Origin: an uncultured Pseudomonadota bacterium
Lineage (GTDB): Bacteria; Pseudomonadota; Gammaproteobacteria; Steroidobacterales; Steroidobacteraceae
Direction of reading: 5' to 3'
Assembly: GCA_946479515.1 (NCBI GenBank)
Contig: CAMLGF010000035.1
Location: 1-37,607 of the forward strand
Length of the DNA: 37,607 bases
Shown here: positions 1 through 11,788 of the stretch, in pieces
Layout of the letters: each line of letters starts with the position of its first letter
Numbering within the stretch: the first letter of the stretch is position 1
Made by a program: the position numbers and the translations under genes
The notes under the pieces: model-generated
The model's input: the letters and a program-made list of their open reading frames with translations, nothing else
Told to the model about the DNA's origin: nothing
The model's database searches: none

Positions 1-181
1 CGAACACCTCGCCGTGCTGGAACGGACTCATGGTGCCCGGATCCACGTTGATGTACGGATCGAGCTTGACCATGGCGATCTTGAGGCCGCGGCCTTCGAG
101 AATGGCGCCCAGGGAAGCGGCGGCGATGCCCTTCCCCAAAGAGGAAACGACGCCACCAGTGACGAAGACGAATTTGGTCAT
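1..181 (-). CDS. pyrG: CTP synthase, N-terminal part (cut by window edge)
   Basis: The first 60 residues are visible, starting with ATG at 181..179; the rest lies beyond the left edge. CTP synthase makes CTP from UTP, ATP and glutamine in the cytoplasm. The N-terminus [18 protein letters not shown] is the highly conserved start of the synthase (amidoligase) domain and holds the P-loop-like [10 protein letters not shown]. It is followed by KLDPYIN and [16 protein letters not shown], which contribute to nucleotide and metal binding in the family. The gene lies downstream of tilS on the same strand, separated by 173 bp that contain a large inverted repeat. Identification is very safe although the protein is partial. 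Confidence 0.97.
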   Translation of the reverse strand, partial: MTKFVFVTGGVVSSLGKGIAAASLGAILEGRGLKIAMVKLDPYINVDPGTMSPFQHGEVF

Positions 182-245
182 GAGGGAGCCCGCCGTTTCA
201 GGTTCGAAGAAGTTCGAATCGACGGGCCGGCAGGTTACCAGAAAT

Positions 246-280
246 GGGGAGGGGAAATGGGGGCAAGGGGGAAAATGGGG
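246..280 (+). other. G-quadruplex motif, left arm
   Basis: Five runs of at least four G lie at 246-249, 251-254, 259-263, 267-271 and 277-280, with loops of 1, 4, 3 and 5 nt. This satisfies the usual G4 rule (four or more G-tracts, loops of 7 nt or less) with a fourth tetrad possible. Folding itself is inferred from the motif. Confidence 0.7.
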
Positions 281-354
281 ACATGCCTGATTAACTTTGT
301 AACAAGCGTGGTGAAGTCGTTGGTCTTCTACAGCCCCGCGCGCTTGTTACAAAG

Positions 355-1785
355 TTAATCAGGCATGTCCCCATTTTCCCTTTCCCCATTTCCCCTGCCC
401 CCAATTCCCCAAACCAGCCGCGCCCGGCGCCGGGATTTGACATTGGCCATCACGGACGCATCCAGCCAGCGATCGCCCGCGGCAATGAGGCGCCCCTCGG
501 GACCGGCTTCGAACAACAGCGGCAGTCCCTTGCGCTGTTCGGGGCTGAGTTTCGCGGCCTGCATGAGCTTCTTGAGCGTCTGAGTGCGGGCGCGCGGACC
601 GGGGCGAAGCGCCTCGCCGCCCCGCCGCGCGCGGATTTCGAGAACGGGCGGCAGTGCCTCGAGATCGATCGAGCCCTGTGGATCGTCGACGAGCCGCAGA
701 CGATGGCCGCGCGCATCGACGACGAACTCGCGTTGACGCCGCCAGCGCCATGACCTGGGCACGACGGCGTGGTCCGCGGCCGCGGCGATGGAGGGCAATT
801 TCTGCAGTTCGAGCCGGCCCGAGCGGCGCCTGATCCGCCAGTCGCCCCAGGAAATCTCGGGTTTCGCATCCTGACGCACCGCGAGCAGCCTGCCCGCGAT
901 TTCCCTCAAGGTGGCGGACGGCGGCACCTGGCCGCCGGCGCGGCGGATGAACTCGCGCAGCGCGTTCATGCGGCGCCCGCGCGGCAGCGCCTTGAGTCCC
1001 GTGACGGTCAGCCCCGCGCCGTCCGCCAGGCGGCCGAGGTCGGCCTCGGCAACCGCAGACAGGATGGCCTGCGCGTCGACCATGTTGCGCGCGCTGCGGG
1101 CAATCGCCTGGTCGACCCCGATCCAGCGTTTGCGGATGGCGGGCAGCACTTCGTGACGCAGATAGTTGCGGGCGAATCGGTGCTCGGCATTGGTCGGGTC
1201 GTCGATCCAGCGCAGGCCGTGCTCGTTCGCATGCTCGATGAGCGTGGCGCGCGAGGTACTCAGCAGCGGGCGGGCAATGCGGCCTGGGCCGAAGGGCGCG
1301 ATTTCCGGCATCGCCGACAGGCCGGCGACACCGGCGCCGCGAAAGAGCTGCAGCAGGAGCGTTTCGACCTGGTCGTCGCGGTGCTGCGCCGTCACCAGTA
1401 CCTCGTCGCGCCGAAGCTCGGCGAGCAGCGCCGCGTAGCGTGCCTCACGGGCGACGGCTTCGAGCGAATCGCCTCTGCGGGTTTCCACCTTGATGCGCAG
1501 GACCTTGAAGGGCACTCGCCACGCGCGCGCCTGGCGGGCGCACTGCCGGCTCCATTGCGGGCTTGCGGCCTGCAGGCCGTGATCGACGTGCACCAGGCGC
1601 AGGTGGCCGAGCTTCCGGCGGTCGCGCACGAGCTGGTCGGCGAGAACCGTGGAATCGACGCCGCCGCTGAACGCCACGACGACCCGGGGCCGCGGTCCCG
1701 TGAGGCTCACCAGGTGCCTGGCGGCGTCGGGCAGCGCGCGGTCCGGGGACGCGGCACCGGGCGCGTACTCGGATTCGGTGTTCAC
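355..1785 (-). CDS. tilS: tRNA(Ile)-lysidine synthase
   Basis: TilS adds lysine to C34 of the CAU anticodon of a tRNA(Ile), using ATP, so that it reads AUA. The 476-residue protein has the PP-loop ATP pyrophosphatase motif SGGVDS at residues 40-45, then HVDHGLQ and a conserved TAQHRDDQVETLLLQLFRG segment. The C-terminal third matches the TilS substrate-binding domain (RRGGEALRPG, followed by KKLMQ and a PEQR/LPLLFE stretch). The start is GTG at 1785; the Shine-Dalgarno is weak. The last roughly 15 residues (G/R/N-rich, ending GDMPD) are translated from the inverted repeat and probably replaced the original end. The 45-bp gap to accA holds another repeat copy. Confidence 0.95.
   Translation of the reverse strand: MNTESEYAPGAASPDRALPDAARHLVSLTGPRPRVVVAFSGGVDSTVLADQLVRDRRKLGHLRLVHVDHGLQAASPQWSRQCARQARAWRVPFKVLRIKVETRRGDSLEAVAREARYAALLAELRRDEVLVTAQHRDDQVETLLLQLFRGAGVAGLSAMPEIAPFGPGRIARPLLSTSRATLIEHANEHGLRWIDDPTNAEHRFARNYLRHEVLPAIRKRWIGVDQAIARSARNMVDAQAILSAVAEADLGRLADGAGLTVTGLKALPRGRRMNALREFIRRAGGQVPPSATLREIAGRLLAVRQDAKPEISWGDWRIRRRSGRLELQKLPSIAAAADHAVVPRSWRWRRQREFVVDARGHRLRLVDDPQGSIDLEALPPVLEIRARRGGEALRPGPRARTQTLKKLMQAAKLSPEQRKGLPLLFEAGPEGRLIAAGDRWLDASVMANVKSRRRARLVWGIGGRGNGERENGDMPD
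369..410 (-). other. G-quadruplex motif, right arm, overlapping the tilS 3' end
   Basis: On the minus strand there are six G-tracts, complementary to C-runs at 369-372, 378-380, 384-387, 392-395, 398-402 and 407-410, with short loops. This is the sense strand of tilS, so the tilS mRNA would carry the motif in its last codons. It mirrors the plus-strand motif at 246-280. Folding is inferred. Confidence 0.65.
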
Positions 1786-1792
1786 GATCGAG

Positions 1793-1832
1793 GCTCGTCC
1801 CCGTTTTCTAGAAAACGAGGAATGTCCCCATT
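1793..1832. repeat. GGGGACATTCC-type palindromic element, single copy
   Basis: This 40-nt element in the tilS-accA gap matches 2862-2901 at 38 of 40 positions. It contains a 16-bp perfect palindrome at 1802-1817 (CGTTTTCTAGAAAACG) with a central CTAG. Its AATGGGGACATTCC end (minus strand) abuts the accA stop: the TAA at 1833..1831 includes the element's last two bases. It is a half-unit compared with the inverted pair upstream of accA. Confidence 0.85.
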
Positions 1833-2796
1833 AATTGGCGACTTCGCTGTAGACGCCGAAGCCGTCGATGCGGGTGTTGCGCGCGGCGCGCAGCTTGTCG
1901 GGCGACAGCTGCTCGAGTTCCGCGAGGTGCCGGAGCAATGCGACCTTGATGGTATCGGCCGTGGCCTGCGGGTTGCGGTGCGCGCCGCCGACGGGCTCGG
2001 GCAGCACCTCGTCCACGAGCCTGAGTTTGCTCAGGCGGTCGGCGGTGAGGTTCATGGCGTCGGCGGCCACTTCTTTCTTGTCGGCGCTCTTCCAGAGGAT
2101 GGAGGCGCACCCCTCGGGGGAGATCACCGAGTAGGTAGAGAACTGCAGCATGAGCAATCGGTCGCAGACGCCGATCGCGAGCGCGCCGCCCGAACCACCC
2201 TCGCCGATCACGCAGCTGATGATGGGGATGCCCATGACGCTCATCTCGAAGAGATTGCGGGCGATGGCCTCGGACTGACCGCGCTCCTCCGAACCCACGC
2301 CGGGGTATGCGCCGGGCGTGTCGATGAAGGTGATCAGCGGCAGGCGAAATCGCTCGGCCAGGCGCATCAGCCGCAGCGCCTTGCGATAGCCCTCGGGCTT
2401 GGGCATGCCGTAGTTGCGGCGCACGCGCTCCTTGGTGTCGCGGCCCTTCTGGTGCCCGATGAGCATCACCGGGATGTCGTCGAGCCGCGCCGGTCCGCCG
2501 ACGATGGCGAGGTCGTCGCCATACATGCGATCGCCGTGCAGCTCGTGAAAGTCCTTGAAGATGAGGCCGGCGTAATCGAGCGTGTACGGACGCTGCGGGT
2601 GGCGGGCGAGCTGGGTGATCTGCCAGGGGGAGAGGTTCGCGAAAATGCTCTGCGTGAGCTGTTCGCTTTTCTGCTTGAGCCGGGTGATCTCTTCCTGGAT
2701 GTTGACCGCGGAGCCCGAAGGAACGTGTTTCAGTTCTTCGATCTTGGCTTCGAGTTCGGCGATCGGCTGCTCGAAATCGAGGAAATTCACTGCCAT
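1831..2796 (-). CDS. accA: Acetyl-CoA carboxylase carboxyltransferase subunit alpha
   Basis: AccA pairs with AccD to transfer the carboxyl group from carboxybiotin-BCCP to acetyl-CoA, giving malonyl-CoA for fatty acid synthesis. The 321 residues match the E. coli length (319). The N-terminus [19 protein letters not shown] is typical of AccA. Conserved segments include [22 protein letters not shown], here followed by [10 protein letters not shown] and the oxyanion-forming [13 protein letters not shown] chose ATG 2796; an open frame extends further upstream but runs through the repeat and has no family similarity. No clear Shine-Dalgarno is visible. The gene is bracketed by copies of the same repeat at both ends. 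Confidence 0.96.
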   Translation of the reverse strand: MAVNFLDFEQPIAELEAKIEELKHVPSGSAVNIQEEITRLKQKSEQLTQSIFANLSPWQITQLARHPQRPYTLDYAGLIFKDFHELHGDRMYGDDLAIVGGPARLDDIPVMLIGHQKGRDTKERVRRNYGMPKPEGYRKALRLMRLAERFRLPLITFIDTPGAYPGVGSEERGQSEAIARNLFEMSVMGIPIISCVIGEGGSGGALAIGVCDRLLMLQFSTYSVISPEGCASILWKSADKKEVAADAMNLTADRLSKLRLVDEVLPEPVGGAHRNPQATADTIKVALLRHLAELEQLSPDKLRAARNTRIDGFGVYSEVAN

Positions 2797-2813
2797 AGGG
2801 CGCGGAGGATACA

Positions 2814-2901
2814 GGGGACATTCCTCGTTTCCTAGAAAAAGGGGACGCGCTTCGTAAGGAGGCGCGTCCCCGTTTTCTAGGAAACGAGGAATGTCCCCAT
2901 T
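2814..2901. repeat. Inverted pair of GGGGACATTCC-type elements
   Basis: Arms 2814-2850 and 2862-2898 are reverse complements at 36 of 37 positions, with an 11-nt loop at 2851-2861. Each arm contains an internal TTTC-CTAG-like palindrome and GGGGACGCGC near the loop. The element fills most of the 106-bp gap between the dnaE stop (2903) and the accA start (2796). As RNA it would be a very stable hairpin just after dnaE, so it may also reduce read-through or protect the dnaE 3' end; that role is inferred. Confidence 0.88.
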
Positions 2902-2902
2902 T

Positions 2903-6433
<3,531 letters not shown>

Positions 6434-6746
6434 CGCGCGCGAGTTTAGCAATGAACTCGCAGGTAATTTCGCTTGGCGGAGAGATTCAGCCGCTGGACAT
6501 CCAGGCGGCGAGCCGCGCTCTGCCAATCCCGGACGCGATCCCGCTCCCGCCGGTTCTGAGACGCCGATCACACTGGCGCGCGGCAATTGCTGGACTCCCC
6601 AGCCGGAGGTCAGCCGCCGCGGCGAACGCCGGAAAAACCCCCGGGTCGCCCGCGAAGTTGTGAGTCGTTTCAATGGCCTGGCGGCAAAGGCGGCAGATAA
6701 TTCTGCCTTTCGCGAAATCCACAGCTCCGGATACCACGCCCCCGTG
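6434..6746. promoter_or_regulatory. Divergent intergenic region dnaE / GGDEF-EAL gene, with palindrome
   Basis: These 313 bp separate two divergent starts and must hold both promoters. An interrupted palindrome at 6692-6707 (GGCAGA-TAAT-TCTGCC) lies 39 bp upstream of the GGDEF-EAL start and is flanked by AAAGG and TTT. It resembles an operator or a short hairpin. I could not assign confident -35/-10 boxes for either gene. Short open frames inside the region show no protein-like features. Confidence 0.35.
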
Positions 6747-9131
6747 ATGCGAATCCAGCGCCTGCAGACCCGCATCATCGTCTTTTTCGTGGCGCTGCTC
6801 GCGCTCGTGCAGCTCGCGGCATTCGTGTTCGTGAACGCCGCCAACTCCAAGAACGCGCATACCAAGGTCGAACAAGAACTGAACGTGGGCCAGCGCGTGT
6901 TCGCACGCCTGCTGGAGCAGGACGCCGATGAGCTGAAAACCGCCGCGCGCGTGCTCGCCGCAGACTTCGCGTTTCGCGAAGCCATCGCTACTCACGACAG
7001 CGGCACAATCGCCTCGGCGCTGGCCAATCACGGGGCGCGCATCGGCGCCGAGGCCATGCTGTTCATCGACCTCGATGGCAACGTGGTCACCGACACACTG
7101 CGCGCCGGCTCCGGTCAACGCGCGTTCGAATACCCCGACCTGCTGCGCGAATCGCCGGCGGCCGCCAACGCCAGCATGGAAATCCTCGACGGCCGCGCGT
7201 TTCAGCTAGTGGCCACGCCCGTGTTGGCACCGCTGCCCATCGGCTGGGTGGTGATGGGCTTTGCCATCGACGACGCGGTGGCGAACGACCTGCGCCAGCT
7301 CACCGAGCTGGAGGTGACCTTCGCGCTGGACCGGCCCCGCGCGGGCGGCAAGGACTGGCGCATCCTGGCCTCGACGCTCACGCCGGCCGCGCAGGCGGAC
7401 CTGCTGGCGCGCATGCCGGCGCGTTCCGACGCGGTCTCGCGCCTGGTGATGAACATCGCCGGCGTGGACCACCAGGCACTGGTGATTCCGCTCGACGACA
7501 ACGATGACGCGCGTATCGTCGCCGTGCTGCATCGCTCATTGGAGGAAGCGCTGGCGGTCTTCGAGCGCCTACGATTCACGCTGATCGTGCTTGCCCTGCT
7601 GAGCCTCGCCATGTCCATCGCCGGCAGTGTGGCGGTGGCGCGCGGCATCACGCGGCCGCTCGAGACCCTGGCGAGCGCCGCGGCGCGCATCGAGCAGGGC
7701 GACTACGCGGCGCCCGTGGACGTGCAGCGTGCCGACGAGATCGGCGTGCTGGCATCCACTCTCAATCACATGCGCGGCAGCATCGCCGATCGCGAGAAGC
7801 ACATCCTCCAGCTCGCCTACGAGGATCCGCTGACCGATCTCGCCAATCGCTCGCGTTTCGCGGATGCGCTCGCGCAGGCGCTGCGGACCCGGCCGGCCGG
7901 CCTGACAATCTTCATGATGGATCTCGATCGCTTCAAGTACGTGAACGACACGCTGGGTCATGGCGTGGGCGACCACGTACTGCGCGAAGTGAGCGCCCGC
8001 CTGCAACGCACGGTCACCGTGGCCGAATGCATCGCGCGCCTGGGTGGCGATGAATTCGCCCTGCTGGTGCCGCGTGCCGCGCACGGCGACACCGTCGACT
8101 TCACCGCGACGGCACGCGCCATCATCCAGGCGCTGGAAGAGCCCATCTACTACGAGGGCCAGCCGCTGGACGTGGGCACCAGCATTGGCATCGCGCATTG
8201 CCCCGAGCACGGCCGCGACGCGCAGACCCTGGTGCGCAATGCCGACATCGCCATGTACGTCGCCAAGCGGAACAAGACCGGCTTCGCGGTCTACGACCCT
8301 CACTACGACACCAGCCAGCAGGAACACCTGTCGCTGCTGGGCGAGCTGCGTCGCGCCGTCGAGCGCGACGAGCTGCGGCTGTACTACCAGCCCAAGGTGT
8401 CCCTGCACACCGCCAACATCAGCGCCGTGGAAGCGCTGATCCGCTGGCAACATCCCGCGCGCGGCATGGTGTCGCCGGACCAGTTCATCCCGTTCGCCGA
8501 GCACACGGGCTACATCAAGCTGCTGACGCGCTGGGTGCTGCGCGAAGCCGTGCGCCAATGCGGCGAGTGGCTGCGCCAGGACCTGCGCCTGCAGGTGTCC
8601 GTGAACATCTCGGCGCGCGACCTGATGAACCGGGAACTGCCCGAACAGGTGAGCGCGCTGCTCGCCGAACACGGCGTGCCCGCCGCCCTGCTGTGCCTGG
8701 AGATCACCGAGAGCGGCTTCATGGAGGATCCGGCGCACGCGCAGAAGGTGCTCGATCGCCTGTTCGATCTCGGCGTCAAGCTGTCGATCGACGACTACGG
8801 CACGGGGTATTCCTCGCTGTCGTACATCATGCGGCTGCCGGTGCAGGAGCTGAAAATCGACCGCTCGTTCATCTCACGCATGGCAAGCGACGAGGAGATC
8901 TCCACCATCGTCCGCTCGACCATCGACCTCGGCCACAACCTCGGCCTCAAGGTGGTGGCCGAGGGCGTGGAAGACCAGTCCGCGTGGAATCTGCTGCGCG
9001 CCCTGGGTTGCGACGACGCGCAGGGTTACTTCATGAGCAAGCCGCTGTCGCCGGAACTGCTGGTGGCCTGGATACGCGCCAACGACGCCAGCTTCGCGGC
9101 CGACGCTCCCACCAGCAGGGCGGCCCGCTAG
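6747..9131 (+). CDS. Membrane-bound GGDEF-EAL cyclic-di-GMP protein with HAMP domain
   Basis: The 794-residue protein has a transmembrane helix (about 9-31), a periplasmic sensor region (about 32-275, CACHE-like in size and position), a second helix (about 277-300), a HAMP linker ([20 protein letters not shown] onward), a GGDEF domain and an EAL domain. The diguanylate cyclase signature GGDEF is intact at 433-437. No RxxD inhibitory site precedes it (the position reads TVAE). The phosphodiesterase motifs are intact: EALIRW (E562), then [31 protein letters not shown] and VVAEGVED. Both activities are therefore possible; which dominates cannot be told. Start ATG 6747 (GTG 6744 is an alternative) places the first helix at the N-terminus. 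The TAG stop shares CTAG with the opposing rnhB stop. Confidence 0.9.
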   Translation: MRIQRLQTRIIVFFVALLALVQLAAFVFVNAANSKNAHTKVEQELNVGQRVFARLLEQDADELKTAARVLAADFAFREAIATHDSGTIASALANHGARIGAEAMLFIDLDGNVVTDTLRAGSGQRAFEYPDLLRESPAAANASMEILDGRAFQLVATPVLAPLPIGWVVMGFAIDDAVANDLRQLTELEVTFALDRPRAGGKDWRILASTLTPAAQADLLARMPARSDAVSRLVMNIAGVDHQALVIPLDDNDDARIVAVLHRSLEEALAVFERLRFTLIVLALLSLAMSIAGSVAVARGITRPLETLASAAARIEQGDYAAPVDVQRADEIGVLASTLNHMRGSIADREKHILQLAYEDPLTDLANRSRFADALAQALRTRPAGLTIFMMDLDRFKYVNDTLGHGVGDHVLREVSARLQRTVTVAECIARLGGDEFALLVPRAAHGDTVDFTATARAIIQALEEPIYYEGQPLDVGTSIGIAHCPEHGRDAQTLVRNADIAMYVAKRNKTGFAVYDPHYDTSQQEHLSLLGELRRAVERDELRLYYQPKVSLHTANISAVEALIRWQHPARGMVSPDQFIPFAEHTGYIKLLTRWVLREAVRQCGEWLRQDLRLQVSVNISARDLMNRELPEQVSALLAEHGVPAALLCLEITESGFMEDPAHAQKVLDRLFDLGVKLSIDDYGTGYSSLSYIMRLPVQELKIDRSFISRMASDEEISTIVRSTIDLGHNLGLKVVAEGVEDQSAWNLLRALGCDDAQGYFMSKPLSPELLVAWIRANDASFAADAPTSRAAR

Positions 9132-9817
9132 CTCGCGGCGACCTCGAGCTCGGCGACCTCGAGCTCGACGTCTTCTTCTTCGCAGGCCTCCAGCTCTTCC
9201 AGTTCCGCCAGCTCGCGGCCGACGCGCACGGGGGAGAAGCTGCGCCGATGCAGTGGGCTCGGCCCGAGCGCATTCAGGGCGGCCACGTGAGACGGCGTGC
9301 CATAGCCCTTGTGGCCGGCGAGCGCGAAGCCCGGATAGCGACCATCCAGCTCGCACATCAGAGCGTCGCGCGTGGTCTTGGCGAGGATGCTCGCGGCGCT
9401 GATCGCCGGTACGCGCGCGTCGCCCTTCACCACGGCCTGGTAGAGACACTCGAAGCCCAGGCCATCCGGACACGGGCAGCGGTTGCCATCCACCAGCACG
9501 TGCTCGGGCGCGATCGCCAGGCCCAGCAGCGCTCGTCGCATGGCCAGCAGCGTGGCCTGCAGGATGTTGATGCTGTCGATTTCTTCGGCATCGGCCCAGG
9601 CAACGGCGTAGCACAGCGCGCGTTCGCGAACCAGGCGTGCCAGCCGCACGCGCTCCTCGTGCTCGAGGGTCTTCGAGTCCGCGAGTCCGCGTATCGGCCG
9701 GGCGGGATTCAGAATCACCGCGGCCGCAACCACCGGCCCCGCCAGGGGCCCACGCCCGGCCTCGTCCACGCCGGCGATGCGGCCGCGCAGACGGATACGC
9801 AGGCGGCCGGGTTTCAT
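9128..9817 (-). CDS. rnhB: Ribonuclease HII with acidic C-terminal tail
   Basis: RNase HII cuts the RNA strand of RNA-DNA hybrids and removes misincorporated ribonucleotides. The 229-residue protein shows [14 protein letters not shown] (catalytic D18, E19), LADSK, VDGN (D110) and [14 protein letters not shown] (D133), so all four metal-binding acids are present. The start ATG 9817 overlaps the lpxB stop by 4 bp (ATGA), indicating translational coupling. Residues from about 201 on form a strongly acidic tail ([15 protein letters not shown] and two ELEVA units) not found in the roughly 198-residue E. coli enzyme. The stop overlaps the GGDEF-EAL stop in a shared CTAG. Confidence 0.95.
   Translation of the reverse strand: MKPGRLRIRLRGRIAGVDEAGRGPLAGPVVAAAVILNPARPIRGLADSKTLEHEERVRLARLVRERALCYAVAWADAEEIDSINILQATLLAMRRALLGLAIAPEHVLVDGNRCPCPDGLGFECLYQAVVKGDARVPAISAASILAKTTRDALMCELDGRYPGFALAGHKGYGTPSHVAALNALGPSPLHRRSFSPVRVGRELAELEELEACEEEDVELEVAELEVAAS
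9136..9165. repeat. 15-bp tandem duplication in the rnhB 3' end
   Basis: The unit CGGCGACCTCGAGCT occurs twice without a gap (9136-9150, 9151-9165). On the rnhB strand it encodes ELEVA twice, lengthening the acidic tail by five residues in frame. Confidence 0.85.
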
Positions 9818-10968
9818 GGGACGGCGACCCGCGCCGTGACCAGCTCGGCGATTTCGTTCGCGGCCCGCTCGGCGCCGCCGCAACGCAGCCGCTCGTGGAT
9901 GAGCGCAAATTCCGCGCGCACGCGCGCCACGTCATCGGGATGATCGAGCCAGTACGCCAGGGCCGCCGCCAGATTCTGCGGCGTCGCCGCCTCCTGGAAG
10001 AATTCCGGCACCAGCTCCTTGCCAGCCAGCAGGTTGGGCTGTGAGAAATGGCGGGTCTTCACGAGCTCGAGCGTGCGCAGGAGAAAGGCGGTGACGGCTC
10101 CCAGACGATATGCGACGACCATGGGCTGCTTGAAAAGCGCGGCTTCGAGAGTCGCCGTTCCGGAGGCGACCAGCACCACGTCGGCCGCCGCCAGCGCAGC
10201 GCGCGCCTGGCCGTCGAGCAGCCGTACCCGCGCGGTGGGCGCCAGCGCCGCGCAACGCGCCGCGAAGCGTTCGCGCAGCCCCGCACTGACCATGGGTGCC
10301 ACGGTGACGAGCCCGGCAAACTGGCGGGCCAGCAGTTCCGCGGCGCCGGCAAAGGCGTCGGCGAGCTTGTCCACTTCGCCGAGCCGGCTGCCGGGCAGCA
10401 CGGCCAGCACGCGCGCCTGACCGTCGATGCCGAGCTCGGCGCGCGCCGCGGCGCGGTTCACCTCCAGCGGAATCTGGTCGGCGAGCGGATGTCCCACGAA
10501 CGCCGCGCGCACGCCGTGTTCGCGATAGAAATCGGGCTCGAAGGGGAACAGGCACAGCACCAGGTCCACCGCCGCGCCAATGGTGCGCACGCGGCCCTGC
10601 CGCCAGGCCCACACCTGCGGGCTCACGTACTGCACGGTAGTGAGGCCGGCACGCTTGAGCTGGCGCGCCAGCCCGAGATTGAATTCCTTGTAGTCGACGC
10701 CAACGAACACATCGGGGCGCCAGTCGATCAGTCGTCGGCGCAGCTGGCGTCGCAGGCTCAGCAGCCGCGGCAGATGGGCGATGACTTCGGTGAGTCCCAT
10801 GACCGAAAGGGATTCGATGTCGTGCCAGGCCAGGCAACCGGCGGCGCGCATCTTCGGCCCCGCCACGCCGGCGAATTCCGCGTCGGGAAAGCGGCGGCGC
10901 AGGCCCTCCATGAGCGCGGCGCCGAGCGTGTCCCCGGAGGTTTCGCCGGCCACCAGTGCGATGCGCAC
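9814..10968 (-). CDS. lpxB: Lipid-A-disaccharide synthase
   Basis: LpxB condenses UDP-2,3-diacylglucosamine with lipid X to form the lipid A disaccharide at the inner membrane. The 384-residue protein has the N-terminal [14 protein letters not shown] motif (residues 7-20), [26 protein letters not shown] and the C-terminal nucleotide-sugar region with LPGSRLGEV and [11 protein letters not shown]. The start is GTG 10968, supported by GGGAG five bases upstream. It follows lpxA after 13 bp and overlaps rnhB by 4 bp, as expected in this operon. Confidence 0.96.
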   Translation of the reverse strand: MRIALVAGETSGDTLGAALMEGLRRRFPDAEFAGVAGPKMRAAGCLAWHDIESLSVMGLTEVIAHLPRLLSLRRQLRRRLIDWRPDVFVGVDYKEFNLGLARQLKRAGLTTVQYVSPQVWAWRQGRVRTIGAAVDLVLCLFPFEPDFYREHGVRAAFVGHPLADQIPLEVNRAAARAELGIDGQARVLAVLPGSRLGEVDKLADAFAGAAELLARQFAGLVTVAPMVSAGLRERFAARCAALAPTARVRLLDGQARAALAAADVVLVASGTATLEAALFKQPMVVAYRLGAVTAFLLRTLELVKTRHFSQPNLLAGKELVPEFFQEAATPQNLAAALAYWLDHPDDVARVRAEFALIHERLRCGGAERAANEIAELVTARVAVP

Positions 10969-10981
10969 GCGGGCTCCCGCG

Positions 10982-11788
10982 TCAGCGCACGAGGCTGCGC
11001 GTCGATCGGGCGATGAAGTCGATCATGGGCTGGATCACGGGCTCGCTGCCGGCCATGCCGCGCAGCTCGTTCACCGCCTCCTCGAGCTTCAGCTCCGAGC
11101 GATACAGGACGCGATACGCATTCTTGAGCGCGCGGATCTGCTCGGGTGTGAAGCCACGACGCTTGAGCCCTTCGGAGTTGATGGAATGCGGCACCGCCGG
11201 CGTGCCCACCACCATGATGTAGGGCGGCACGTCGCGAGTCACCGCCGCGTTGTTGCCGATGAAGGCATGGGCACCCACCTTGGTGAACTGGTGCGTGCCG
11301 GAGTAGCCGCCCATGATGACCCAATCCCCGATCTCCACGTGCCCGGCGAGCGTGGCGTAGTTGGCCATGACGATGCGATTGCCCACGCGGCAGTCGTGCG
11401 CCACGTGCGTGAAGGCCATGAAGAGATTGTCGCTGCCGATGACGGTGACGCCACCGCCGCCGACCGTCCCGCGGTTCATGGTGGTGAACTCGCGGAAGAC
11501 GTTGCGGTCGCCGATCTCGAGCCGGGTCGGCTCACCTTTGTATTTCAGATCCTGCGGAGCATCGCCGATGGAGGCGAACTGGAAGATCTTGTTGTCCCGG
11601 CCAATCGTGGTGGGGCCCTTGATGACGGCGTGCGGGCCGACCCAGGTTCCCCTGCCGATCTTCACGTCATCTTCGATGACCGAGTACGGCCCCACGTTTA
11701 CGTCCGCGTCGATTTCCGCCTTCGGCGAGATGATCGCCCGAGGATCGATGCCGGCGCGTCCGCCGTCGGTGGAACCGCCGCCGCTCAC
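10982..11788 (-). CDS. lpxA: UDP-N-acetylglucosamine acyltransferase
   Basis: LpxA carries out the first step of lipid A synthesis, moving a 3-hydroxyacyl chain from ACP to the 3-OH of UDP-GlcNAc. The 268-residue protein shows left-handed beta-helix hexapeptide repeats through its first two thirds and the catalytic histidine H131 in AHDCRVGN, followed by GGYSGTHQFTKVG. The C-terminal helical domain includes LKRRGFTPEQI. The GTG start at 11788 overlaps the fabZ TGA by 4 bp (GTGA), and AAGGTG lies eight bases upstream. The N-terminus is about 11 residues longer than in E. coli. Confidence 0.95.
   Translation of the reverse strand: MSGGGSTDGGRAGIDPRAIISPKAEIDADVNVGPYSVIEDDVKIGRGTWVGPHAVIKGPTTIGRDNKIFQFASIGDAPQDLKYKGEPTRLEIGDRNVFREFTTMNRGTVGGGGVTVIGSDNLFMAFTHVAHDCRVGNRIVMANYATLAGHVEIGDWVIMGGYSGTHQFTKVGAHAFIGNNAAVTRDVPPYIMVVGTPAVPHSINSEGLKRRGFTPEQIRALKNAYRVLYRSELKLEEAVNELRGMAGSEPVIQPMIDFIARSTRSLVR

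Larger units (their letters stand above)
246..410. repeat. Large inverted repeat between tilS and pyrG
   Basis: Positions 272-308 and 341-377 are perfect reverse complements (37 bp each) around a 32-nt loop at 309-340. Each arm begins from outside with AATGGGGACATGCCTGATTA. Outside the perfect arms the symmetry continues imperfectly through G-runs (246-280) and the matching C-runs (369-410). The left half is non-coding. The right arm includes the tilS stop codon (357..355) and the last tilS codons. In a tilS-pyrG transcript the element would fold into one very long hairpin. The GGGGACAT outer end is shared with the repeats at 1793-1832 and 2814-2901. No transposase is present, so it looks like a non-autonomous dispersed palindrome (REP- or MITE-like); that class assignment is inference. 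Confidence 0.9.

Noticed and set aside
202..220. GTTCGAATC resembling a tRNA T-loop upstream of pyrG
   Set aside because: No acceptor stem, D-arm or anticodon arm fits around it; it is part of a GTTCGAA-GAA-GTTCGAA direct repeat.
236..420. Repeated GGGGAAATGGGG-like units as a possible CRISPR or minisatellite
   Set aside because: Units are short and irregular with no spacers; better explained as the G-rich flanks of the inverted repeat.
1802..1817. CGTTTTCTAGAAAACG palindrome as a transcription-factor operator for accA or tilS
   Set aside because: It lies at the accA 3' end and is part of a repeated 40-nt element found again after dnaE, so a dispersed repeat explains it better.
769..2835. 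688-codon plus-strand open frame opposite tilS and accA
   Set aside because: Low-complexity Arg/Gly/Asp-rich shadow; both opposite genes are well identified.
6451..6663. Small plus-strand open frame between dnaE and the GGDEF-EAL gene
   Set aside because: No Shine-Dalgarno, no family similarity, and it overlaps the region that must hold divergent promoters.
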